A stretch of 19,602 nt of DNA from NCBI GenBank assembly GCA_039798265.1, contig JBDKGH010000088.1, positions 1 through 19,602 of the forward strand, written 5' to 3'. The notes under the pieces are model-generated. The model was not told where the DNA came from. It saw only the letters and a program-made list of their open reading frames with translations, and did not search any database. The position numbers and the translations under genes are program-made. Below are positions 6,046-13,057 of this stretch, one piece after another (positions within the stretch are counted from its first letter, which is position 1; every line of letters begins with the position of its first letter). The stretch comes from JBDKGH01 sp039798265 (GTDB lineage Bacteria; Bacteroidota; Bacteroidia; Flavobacteriales_D; Sanyastnellaceae).

Positions 6046-8901
6046 ATGACCATGCAAGAAGAAATCATTGAAGTAATTGGCGCCCGAGAGCATAATCTGA
6101 AAAATGTGGATGTCAATATTCCACGTAATCAATTGGTTGTGATCACCGGACTGAGCGGAAGTGGAAAGTCATCATTAGCTTTTGACACCATTTACGCGGA
6201 AGGTCAGCGTCGTTATATCGAAACCTTCAATGCCTATGCGCGTCAGTTTTTGGGTGAAATGGAACGCCCTGATGTGGATAAAATCAATGGTCTTTCCCCT
6301 GTAATTTCTATTGAGCAAAAAACAGGCAGCCGAAATCCTCGCTCTACGGTCGGCACGATTACAGAGATTTATGACTTTTTGCGCTTGTTATTTGCACGCG
6401 CTGGAGATGCTTTCAGCTATGTAACGGGGGAAAAAATGGTTCGTTATTCTGACGACCAAGTGGTTGAGTTAATTCTAGAGAATTACGCAGGTAAGAAAAT
6501 TGCAATTTTGGCTCCTTTGGTCAAAGGCCGAAAAGGTCATTACCGCGAGCTCTTCGAACAAATAATGAAACAGGGCTATCTACGTGCCCGAGTGGATGGT
6601 GAGTTAGTAGAATTAAGTAAAGGCTTCAAATTAGATCGGTATAAAATCCATGATATCGAAGTGGTGATTGATCGATTGGCGATTGAAGCCACGTCGGGAA
6701 AAAAAGGGAAGAAGTCTGATCCAGGCGAGCTTCAGCGTATTCGCCAAACCATACAAACTGCTATGCGCCTAGGCAAAGGAAGTTTGATGGTGATGAATTA
6801 CGATAAACCAAAAGAGGTGAGGCATTTTTCGCGTCACCTAATGTGTCCTACTTCTGGTATATCATACCCCGAAGCGGAGCCGAATCTTTTTTCATTTAAT
6901 TCTCCCTACGGCGCCTGCTCGCACTGCAATGGCTTGGGCGAAGTGGCTGAAATTGATGTGAAAAAAATCATTCCTGATCCGAAGAAGAGCATTAAAAAAG
7001 GCGGAATCGCTCCAATGGGTGAAAGCAAAAACAACTGGATTTTCCAGCAGGTTGAAGCTATACTCAAAGGATATGGCGCTGATTTGAATACGCCGATTGA
7101 AGATTTAGAAGAAGATGCTGTCAATGTTATTTTGTATGGTACGGAAGATCTGATCCAAGTTGAACATAGCTCTGGTTATACGGTTCCTACGAAGTTTGAA
7201 GGTGTAATAGCTTTCATTGAACGAATCTCCGAAGAAGAGGCTAGTCCAGGCATTAAGCGTTGGGCTGAGAGCTTTATGAATAAGCTGCCGTGCCCTGTGT
7301 GTGAAGGCACTCGACTAAAGAAAGAAGCACTCTTTTTTAAGATAAATGATAAAAATATTGCTCAGCTCGGGCAAATGGATTTGCGCGAGTTAAGCGAATG
7401 GTTTAAACATGTGGACAAGGGGATGAGCGAACGCCAATTAGCCATTGCTACTGAGCCACTAAAAGAGGTTAAAAACCGTTTGAGCTTTCTGGTAAATGTT
7501 GGTCTCGAATACCTCTCCCTCAACCGCAGTGCGCGCACGCTCAGCGGAGGTGAAGCTCAGCGTATTCGTCTGGCTACACAAATTGGATCGCAATTAGTAG
7601 GTGTCTTGTACATCCTCGATGAGCCAAGTATAGGCCTTCATCAGCGGGATAATCATAAACTCATTCAGTCTTTGAAGGCTCTGCGCGATGGAGGGAATAG
7701 TGTTCTAGTGGTAGAGCACGATCGCGATATGATGCTTGAAAGCGACTACCTAATTGACATCGGTCCTGGCGCAGGAAGTCATGGCGGCCGCATTGTTGCG
7801 CAAGGTCCACCAAAAACACACTTAGCTCAGGACAGTGTAACTTCTAAGTACCTCAAAGGAACTCTCAAAATTGAAGTCCCTAAAACTAGAAGAAAGGGTA
7901 ATGGCAAGACCTTAATTCTCGAAGGTGCAAGTGGTCATAACTTGAAAAATGTGAAACTGGAGTTGCCGCTTGGTCAATTTGTTTGTGTAACCGGTGTGAG
8001 TGGAAGTGGCAAGTCTAGTTTGATTAGCCAAACGTTGTATCCTATTTTAAATACCCATTTTTTTGACGCGGTTAAAAAGCCTTTACCGTATAAAAAAATC
8101 AAAGGATTAGAACATTTAGATAAGGTTATTGAAATTGACCAAAGTCCAATTGGCCGAACGCCTCGTAGCAACCCAAGCACGTACACAGGTATTTTCACAG
8201 ACATACGAACGCTTTTTGCTCAGCTGCCCGAAGCAAAGATCAGAGGCTATCAGCCTGGTCGCTTTAGCTTTAACGTCAGTGGAGGTAGATGCGAAACATG
8301 CAAGGGAGCCGGTGTTCGGGTAATTGAGATGAACTTTTTACCTGACGTGTTAGTGCATTGCGAAAGTTGCAATGGTAAACGTTACAACCGCGAAACATTA
8401 GAAATTCGATACAAAGGAAAAAGCATTGCAGATGTATTGGATATGACGGTAGATCAAGCTGTCGAGTTTTTTGAAAATCATCGAAACATCCACAATGTGG
8501 TAAAAACACTTCAGGATGTTGGGTTAGGATACGTTACCCTTGGCCAACACAGCACCACCCTAAGTGGAGGAGAAGCGCAACGCGTAAAGCTCTCCACCGA
8601 ATTATCCAAGAGAGATACGGGTAACACGATTTATATTCTTGATGAACCCACTACTGGCCTTCATTTCCAAGATGTTCAAATGTTAATTCAAGTGCTCAAT
8701 CGCTTAGTAGATCGTGGGAATACGGTTCTCGTGATCGAACACAACATGGATATTATTAAAGTAGCCGATCATTTAATAGATGTGGGGCCAGAAGGAGGAC
8801 AAGGCGGCGGTCAAATAGTGGCTTCGGGGACACCAGAGCAAGTAGCTAAAGTGAAAGGAAGCTGGACCGGTAAATACCTCATTCCTGAGTTAAAGAACTA
8901 A
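6046..8901 (+). CDS. uvrA: UvrABC excinuclease subunit A
   Basis: This is the damage-recognition ATPase of nucleotide excision repair, which loads UvrB at DNA lesions in the cytoplasm. The 951-aa length is normal for UvrA. Two ABC modules are visible: Walker A GLSGSGKS (35-42) and GVSGSGKS (from about 650), signatures LSGGEAQR at about 499 and 839, and Walker B segments LYILDEPSIGLH and IYILDEPTTGLH. The C-terminal zinc finger is intact, CETC near 749 and CESC further on. The first finger keeps CSHC (291-294), but its other half reads CPTSG (267-271), with Ser270 where many UvrAs have Cys; this form is familiar from Bacteroidota UvrA. ATG 6046 or 6052 are both possible starts. The gene is monocistronic and convergent with the SDR gene 22 bp downstream; uvrB and uvrC are not nearby. 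Confidence 0.97.
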   Translation: MTMQEEIIEVIGAREHNLKNVDVNIPRNQLVVITGLSGSGKSSLAFDTIYAEGQRRYIETFNAYARQFLGEMERPDVDKINGLSPVISIEQKTGSRNPRSTVGTITEIYDFLRLLFARAGDAFSYVTGEKMVRYSDDQVVELILENYAGKKIAILAPLVKGRKGHYRELFEQIMKQGYLRARVDGELVELSKGFKLDRYKIHDIEVVIDRLAIEATSGKKGKKSDPGELQRIRQTIQTAMRLGKGSLMVMNYDKPKEVRHFSRHLMCPTSGISYPEAEPNLFSFNSPYGACSHCNGLGEVAEIDVKKIIPDPKKSIKKGGIAPMGESKNNWIFQQVEAILKGYGADLNTPIEDLEEDAVNVILYGTEDLIQVEHSSGYTVPTKFEGVIAFIERISEEEASPGIKRWAESFMNKLPCPVCEGTRLKKEALFFKINDKNIAQLGQMDLRELSEWFKHVDKGMSERQLAIATEPLKEVKNRLSFLVNVGLEYLSLNRSARTLSGGEAQRIRLATQIGSQLVGVLYILDEPSIGLHQRDNHKLIQSLKALRDGGNSVLVVEHDRDMMLESDYLIDIGPGAGSHGGRIVAQGPPKTHLAQDSVTSKYLKGTLKIEVPKTRRKGNGKTLILEGASGHNLKNVKLELPLGQFVCVTGVSGSGKSSLISQTLYPILNTHFFDAVKKPLPYKKIKGLEHLDKVIEIDQSPIGRTPRSNPSTYTGIFTDIRTLFAQLPEAKIRGYQPGRFSFNVSGGRCETCKGAGVRVIEMNFLPDVLVHCESCNGKRYNRETLEIRYKGKSIADVLDMTVDQAVEFFENHRNIHNVVKTLQDVGLGYVTLGQHSTTLSGGEAQRVKLSTELSKRDTGNTIYILDEPTTGLHFQDVQMLIQVLNRLVDRGNTVLVIEHNMDIIKVADHLIDVGPEGGQGGGQIVASGTPEQVAKVKGSWTGKYLIPELKN

Positions 8902-8923
8902 AGGTGAGCATGAGAAAGGGGAA

Positions 8924-9745
8924 CTAAATCTTCTTCATGCCATAGTGATTCATCACTAGGCTTTCAAACCATCGAGAAGGAAGAACTCTTTTGAGTGTCA
9001 AACTAAACCGCTGAAATACATTAGCCGCGCGATATCTTAAGCGCGGCTTATTTTTTTGAAGAATGCGATGTACAAGATATCCCATGTACTCCGGCGTAGG
9101 GGAAGCAAGTACTTCTTCATTCACCCGGCGCTGCGCCTCATCGCATTGCGCGGCGTAAACAGGATCTAAGTGCTTCACCACTTTTCGATTCTGATTGATG
9201 GAAGTGCGAAAATCGCCTGGTTCAATAAGGCACACTCGGATACCAAATTGTTGCAGCTCTTGACTCATGGACTCTGTGATTCCTTCAACCGCAAACTTCG
9301 AGGAACTATAAATACCACGATACGGAAGCCCCATCATTCCAGCAATAGAGGTAATGTTAATCACATATCCGAACTGCTGCTGACGCATATGAGGAATCAC
9401 ATTCCTGCATACATTCAATACCCCAAAGACATTGGTTTGAAAGATATCCTTCGCCTCTTCGTCACTGATCGATTCTATCGGGCCGAGCATACCTAATCCC
9501 GCGTTGTTGATGACGGCATCAATTTTACCGGTTTTACTCACTAGCCATTCGATTCCCGATTTCACAGAAGATTCATTGTTGACATCCATTTGAATCATGG
9601 TGAAACCATTCACCAAACTTCCAGTTGTCGCTTTACGACTGGTTCCAAATACACTGTATCCTTTAGAAACGAGCACTTTGGCAATAGATTCACCTATGCC
9701 GCTGCTAGCACCTGTAACAAGGATGATGTGAGGTTTTGGATTCAT
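8924..9745 (-). CDS. Short-chain dehydrogenase/reductase (SDR, classical type)
   Basis: This 273-aa NAD(P)-dependent oxidoreductase has a Rossmann fold. The nucleotide-binding motif is TGASSGIG (11-18), and Ser36-Arg37 after the second strand favours NADP. Other signatures are NNAG (80-83), Asn105 in TNVFG, and the catalytic Ser133, Tyr146 and Lys150 in ITSIAGMMG and YSSSK. VCLIEPGDFRTS follows, where classical SDRs have PG. The C-terminal 70 residues are basic (a tail of the retinol/steroid-dehydrogenase-like SDRs), and a substrate cannot be named from sequence. ATG 9745 is chosen over an in-frame TTG at 9760 because a perfect -7 box (9765-9758) overlaps the latter. It is divergent from the 2OG oxygenase gene and convergent with uvrA. 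Confidence 0.92.
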   Translation of the reverse strand: MNPKPHIILVTGASSGIGESIAKVLVSKGYSVFGTSRKATTGSLVNGFTMIQMDVNNESSVKSGIEWLVSKTGKIDAVINNAGLGMLGPIESISDEEAKDIFQTNVFGVLNVCRNVIPHMRQQQFGYVINITSIAGMMGLPYRGIYSSSKFAVEGITESMSQELQQFGIRVCLIEPGDFRTSINQNRKVVKHLDPVYAAQCDEAQRRVNEEVLASPTPEYMGYLVHRILQKNKPRLRYRAANVFQRFSLTLKRVLPSRWFESLVMNHYGMKKI

Positions 9746-9757
9746 ACGAATTGGAAA

Positions 9758-9765
9758 CAAATGTA
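9758..9765 (-). promoter_or_regulatory. -7 box (TACATTTG) of the SDR gene
   Basis: TACATTTG on the minus strand is a full match to TAnnTTTG. It ends 12 nt before ATG 9745, giving a predicted leader of about 5-9 nt. No TTG lies at 17-23 nt spacing (the nearest is 28 nt upstream), so the -33 part is weak. Confidence 0.45.
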
Positions 9766-9805
9766 AACCTACTCAGGCATGATTAACCGCAGCCAATGCA
9801 AACAC

Positions 9806-9833
9806 TTGTTAATGGAATACCTAATTACCTTTG
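9806..9833 (+). promoter_or_regulatory. Bacteroidota-type promoter TTG-N17-TACCTTTG
   Basis: TTG at 9806-9808 and a perfect TAnnTTTG box (TACCTTTG, 9826-9833) are 17 nt apart, within the known spacing range. The box ends 4 nt before ATG 9838, so transcription should begin at or beside the start codon. This places the promoter inside the longer frame that begins at 9796 and argues for ATG 9838 as the true start of the oxygenase. Confidence 0.6.
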
Positions 9834-9837
9834 TAGC

Positions 9838-10431
9838 ATGGAAGAAATGTTGGATTCATTTGAGAAAAAAGGCTTTTGTTTATTTCACCAGCTGCTACCA
9901 AAAGAGGACTTAGCTATGATTCGTCAAGAATTAGAAGCGATAAAAAACTCAGAGCAGTGGAAAAAAGCTGGAATAGGTAAAATGGACGAATTAAAAGTAG
10001 ATTCTTCCCAACGCGGTGATTTCATACACTGGATTGATCCTCATTCTCTAGCCCCAGCTACCTCGAGGTATTTTGAAAAAATGGATGAAATCATCCAATT
10101 GCTTAATCGTTCTTTTTATTTAGGTATTCGCGACAGTGAATGTCATTACACAGAATATCCTGTGGGCACATTTTACAAAAGACATGTTGATCGGCATCGT
10201 CACCAATCTTCAAGAATCGTATCCATGGTTTTTTACCTTAATGAAAACTGGACTGAGGCAGATGGCGGTCAGTTGATGGTTTACCATGAAGATGGCTCTG
10301 AAGATTGCATTTTACCTCAAGAGGGATTATTGGCCGTTTTTCTCAGTGAAAAAGAACATGAGGTATTACCCACACATCGAGTTAGACAAAGCATTACGGG
10401 CTGGATGCTGAATGAAGTGCGACTAGTTTAG
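9838..10431 (+). CDS. 2-oxoglutarate/Fe(II)-dependent oxygenase, prolyl 4-hydroxylase-like
   Basis: This 197-aa soluble protein has the double-stranded beta-helix core of 2OG-Fe(II) oxygenases, enzymes that couple oxidation of a substrate to decarboxylation of 2-oxoglutarate. The iron-binding triad is visible as HVD (His116, Asp118) in FYKRHVDRH and the distal His174 in EHEVLPTH. Arg183 in RQSITGW is the expected 2-oxoglutarate carboxylate anchor. The segment RIVSMVFYLNENWTEADGG is typical of the P4H/PKHD (SM-20-like) branch, whose characterised members hydroxylate proteins, often at proline. The substrate here is unknown. There is no signal peptide. A 14-codon upstream extension to ATG 9796 is open but contains the promoter. 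Its 3' end overlaps the convergent hydrolase gene by 9 bp. Confidence 0.88.
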   Translation: MEEMLDSFEKKGFCLFHQLLPKEDLAMIRQELEAIKNSEQWKKAGIGKMDELKVDSSQRGDFIHWIDPHSLAPATSRYFEKMDEIIQLLNRSFYLGIRDSECHYTEYPVGTFYKRHVDRHRHQSSRIVSMVFYLNENWTEADGGQLMVYHEDGSEDCILPQEGLLAVFLSEKEHEVLPTHRVRQSITGWMLNEVRLV

Positions 10432-11145
10432 CAAAGTGAAGTTAAACCAGCTCACCACGTCTTTCATTTCATCTTGGCTTATGCTATGGCCCATGCCGTA
10501 GTAAGTTTTAAATGCCACGGGCACATTCAAATTATTCAGAGCCTCTTTTAATTGTTCTCCATTTGAATAAGGTAAAACTTGATCATCAAAGCCATGTCCT
10601 ACAAAGGCTTTTTTGCCCACATAATTGGAAGGATCCTTTTTTAAAGCATGCGAGCTAGGAAGATATCGACCACTAAGTGCAATAATTCCCTTGAGCAGTG
10701 CTGGTTGATCGGTGAGCACGGAAGCTGACATGATCGCTCCTTGACTAAATCCGAATAAAAACACCCGTTTGGGATCAGCACCGGTTTCTTCTATGAGCAA
10801 TGGAATCCAGGATTCTATGGCTTTACGAGATTGCAGCTCTTGGCTTTCATCGATGGTTCGAATTCCATCAGATCCCACTTCAAATTGAAACCACGAATAA
10901 GCGTCGCTGTCTAGTTTAAATAGTCCGTTGAACGCTACCACATGGGTATTGGCAGGAAAAGAGTTGGCTAGTCCAAATAAATCCTCGGCATTGCTTCCGT
11001 ATCCGTGAAGTAAAATCACTAAAGGAGCAGCCCCGGTTGAATTATCTCCCTTTTTATACAAGTGTTGTGGAAGCATAGATTGTTGTGCTGAGCATGAAAA
11101 CAATAAGGTGGAAAGGAGAGTAAATAGACAAACGGCATATTTCAT
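10423..11145 (-). CDS. Exported alpha/beta-hydrolase, carboxylesterase/phospholipase (Abhydrolase_2) type
   Basis: This 240-aa serine hydrolase has an export signal. Residues 1-17 are hydrophobic and are followed by Cys18 in LLFSCSAQQ, so it may be a lipoprotein, although Phe at -2 makes the lipobox atypical. The fold markers are HGYGS (47-51, oxyanion loop), the nucleophile elbow GFSQG (Ser134), Asp188 in HGFDDQVLPY and His220 in GMGHS, a complete catalytic triad. The pattern is that of the small carboxylesterase/acyl-protein thioesterase family (PF02230), which cleaves short acyl esters or lysophospholipids. The natural substrate is not evident. It has a very clear promoter with an essentially leaderless start, and its stop overlaps the end of the 2OG oxygenase gene on the other strand. 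Confidence 0.85.
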   Translation of the reverse strand: MKYAVCLFTLLSTLLFSCSAQQSMLPQHLYKKGDNSTGAAPLVILLHGYGSNAEDLFGLANSFPANTHVVAFNGLFKLDSDAYSWFQFEVGSDGIRTIDESQELQSRKAIESWIPLLIEETGADPKRVFLFGFSQGAIMSASVLTDQPALLKGIIALSGRYLPSSHALKKDPSNYVGKKAFVGHGFDDQVLPYSNGEQLKEALNNLNVPVAFKTYYGMGHSISQDEMKDVVSWFNFTLLN

Positions 11146-11149
11146 TCAT

Positions 11150-11180
11150 CAAAAATAGTCACGCTGGTCCTGTCCCTCAA
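11150..11180 (-). promoter_or_regulatory. Bacteroidota-type promoter TTG-N20-TATTTTTG
   Basis: On the minus strand, TTG (11180-11178) and a perfect TAnnTTTG box (TATTTTTG, 11157-11150) are separated by 20 nt, matching the Bacteroidota sigma-factor consensus. The box ends 4 nt before ATG 11145 of the hydrolase gene, predicting a leaderless message. It is the best-formed promoter in the window. Confidence 0.65.
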
Positions 11181-11249
11181 TAATCAAGATCAAGAATGTA
11201 ACCTTTTGATTTTAATGTGGTATAAACAGACATCAAATCGTTAGTTACC

Positions 11250-12965
11250 ATGAAAAAGTCAATTCTACTATCGTCGATTTTTGCTCTGACAGCAGTTCTT
11301 TCTGCATCAGCGCAATGCCCTGTTAATGCGGGGCCCGATCGCATGTTGTGCTTAAATAATGGATCAAGTATCGAACTTTTGGGCTCTCCTGCCGGTGGCC
11401 AATGGTCAGGGCCAGGGGTGACTCCTCAAGGTGTTTTTTCTAGCCAAAATGCGGGCTATTATACATTAAATTATTCCTACACCACTCCAAGCGGTTGCAT
11501 TGGCACCGATCAAGTGGTTGTAACCGTTAATCCTTCTCCAGCTATATCTGCCGGTCAAGCCCAAGATCTTTGCCTCAATGCTAGTGCCATCGATCTTTCT
11601 TCTAATGCAGAAGTAGTAGGTACTTGGTCTGGAAATGGTGTAAATATTAGTGGAGTATTCAACCCAGCATCAGCTGGTGTTGGTACACATACCTTAACAT
11701 TAACGGCTGACGTAAACGGCTGTATAGTGAGTGATCAGGTTCAAGTAACCGTAAAACCGCTTCCGGGTGTGGTTGCGGGTGAAAATATGCAAGTTTGTTC
11801 TGATGCATCAATGGTGCCCGTTCAAGCCGCTTATCCATTAGGTGGTCAATGGTCTGGCCCTATGTCACCAGTTGCCTTGAATATGTTCGATCCTTCAGTT
11901 GGCGCGGGCATTTATAATTTCACCTACAGCTGGACAAGTCCGGTTACAGGATGCACAGGGCATGACACAAAAACAATTGAGGTTTTTGAGGCACCTGCAG
12001 TAGCTTATGAGTTGGAATCCCTTTCCTCTTGCACATATCCAGTGGCAGTGGGGGTAACAACAAATAATTCAAGCAACACCTCTTACTCTTGGAGAATTAA
12101 TGGTCAATCAACAACAGCCTTATACTTCAATGCCGTGGGCTCTTATCAAATTGAGCGCATTGCTACTCGAGGCGGTTGCACAGCGGTAGAAGCAAAAACA
12201 TTTGAAGTAAAACAAGCTCCCGAGGCGGCATTCTCTCTGTCTACCGAAATGGGCTGTCCAGGCACACAAGTTAAATTCAACAATGAAAGTGAAAATGCTC
12301 AGGTGTACGTATGGGATTTATCGAATGGTGAGTCGTTCATGAGCCGCACCCCGAGTATCACTTTTAATGAGTCTGGTGTATATGATGTAAAACTTACCGC
12401 TATTAGCGCGAATGGTTGTACTGACGTAAAAGAGTTGACCTCTGCTATACGTATTTACAATACACCTGAAATTGAAATCCTTACTTCTAAAGCAGAAATC
12501 GTTACCGGAGATGTAGTTGATCTCGAAGTAAACGGGGCATCGGAAGTGACATGGTTCTTGTCTGATGGAACAGTGGCCAATGGCCATAAAGTGAGCACTT
12601 TGTTCCGCAACGCTGGTGACAACAACATTTCAATCAATGTATTGACAGATGAAGGTTGTCAAATTGAAAAAACAGCTAAGATCTATGTAGAACAAGCCAA
12701 TGAAATGGTGTTCCCCAGCCAGTTTACACCCAACGGTGATGGCCTAGCTGATTTGTTCCGTTCAACAAAAATTGGTGACTGGAGCGCTTTCCAAATTAAA
12801 ATTTATGACATGAATGGTCGTGTAGTATTTGCTGGTAACAATGCCTCAGAAGGCTGGGATGGTACCAACGCAAATGGAGGATTTTACATCTATCAAGCAC
12901 AAGCCATTGACAATACTACTGGTAGAATGATTTCTGCTAATGGTAAAGTTCTTTTGATGAACTAA
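11250..12965 (+). CDS. Secreted Ig-like/PKD protein with gliding-associated (type B) T9SS C-terminal domain
   Basis: This 571-aa exported protein begins with a Sec signal peptide (1-22, ending SASAQ). Three Ig-like units of roughly 75-85 residues follow; each opens with an AG-x-D/Q...C segment and carries the motif GxWSGxG...G.F.P..AG (near 45, 125 and 200). After a further Ig-like stretch, a PKD-like domain lies near 325-400 (FNNESENAQVYVWDLSNG). The last ~85 residues (from about 486) form the gliding motility-associated C-terminal domain: FTPNGDGLADLF, IYDMNGRVVF, GWDGTNANGGFYIYQA and a final GKVLLMN. In known Bacteroidota this domain directs cargo through the type IX secretion system to the surface. 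No catalytic domain is visible; an adhesive or structural surface role is inference. No TAnnTTTG box is clear upstream. Confidence 0.88.
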   Translation: MKKSILLSSIFALTAVLSASAQCPVNAGPDRMLCLNNGSSIELLGSPAGGQWSGPGVTPQGVFSSQNAGYYTLNYSYTTPSGCIGTDQVVVTVNPSPAISAGQAQDLCLNASAIDLSSNAEVVGTWSGNGVNISGVFNPASAGVGTHTLTLTADVNGCIVSDQVQVTVKPLPGVVAGENMQVCSDASMVPVQAAYPLGGQWSGPMSPVALNMFDPSVGAGIYNFTYSWTSPVTGCTGHDTKTIEVFEAPAVAYELESLSSCTYPVAVGVTTNNSSNTSYSWRINGQSTTALYFNAVGSYQIERIATRGGCTAVEAKTFEVKQAPEAAFSLSTEMGCPGTQVKFNNESENAQVYVWDLSNGESFMSRTPSITFNESGVYDVKLTAISANGCTDVKELTSAIRIYNTPEIEILTSKAEIVTGDVVDLEVNGASEVTWFLSDGTVANGHKVSTLFRNAGDNNISINVLTDEGCQIEKTAKIYVEQANEMVFPSQFTPNGDGLADLFRSTKIGDWSAFQIKIYDMNGRVVFAGNNASEGWDGTNANGGFYIYQAQAIDNTTGRMISANGKVLLMN

Positions 12966-13002
12966 CGAAGCCCGCCAACTTAGGGCACCTAACTATAAAC
13001 AG

Positions 13003-13041
13003 AAAAGGCTTTCTCAATTTGAGAAAGCCTTTTATTTTTTT
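13003..13041 (+). terminator. Rho-independent terminator, perfect 15-bp inverted repeat
   Basis: AAAAGGCTTTCTCAA is followed after one base by its exact reverse complement (13003-13033) and then by ATTTTTTT. As a hairpin it gives a stem of at least 13 bp with a 5-nt loop. It sits 37 bp after the stop of the type B T9SS protein. The convergent 1348-aa gene ends 25 bp away on the other side, and the hairpin reads TTTTCTGTTT there, so it may end both transcripts, more weakly on the minus strand. Confidence 0.85.
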
Positions 13042-13057
13042 AGAAAAAAAACAATAC

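Noticed and set aside
9796..9837. A 14-codon upstream extension of the 2OG oxygenase from ATG 9796
   Set aside because: A perfect TTG-N17-TACCTTTG promoter lies inside it, ending 4 nt before ATG 9838, and the extension adds no domain residues.
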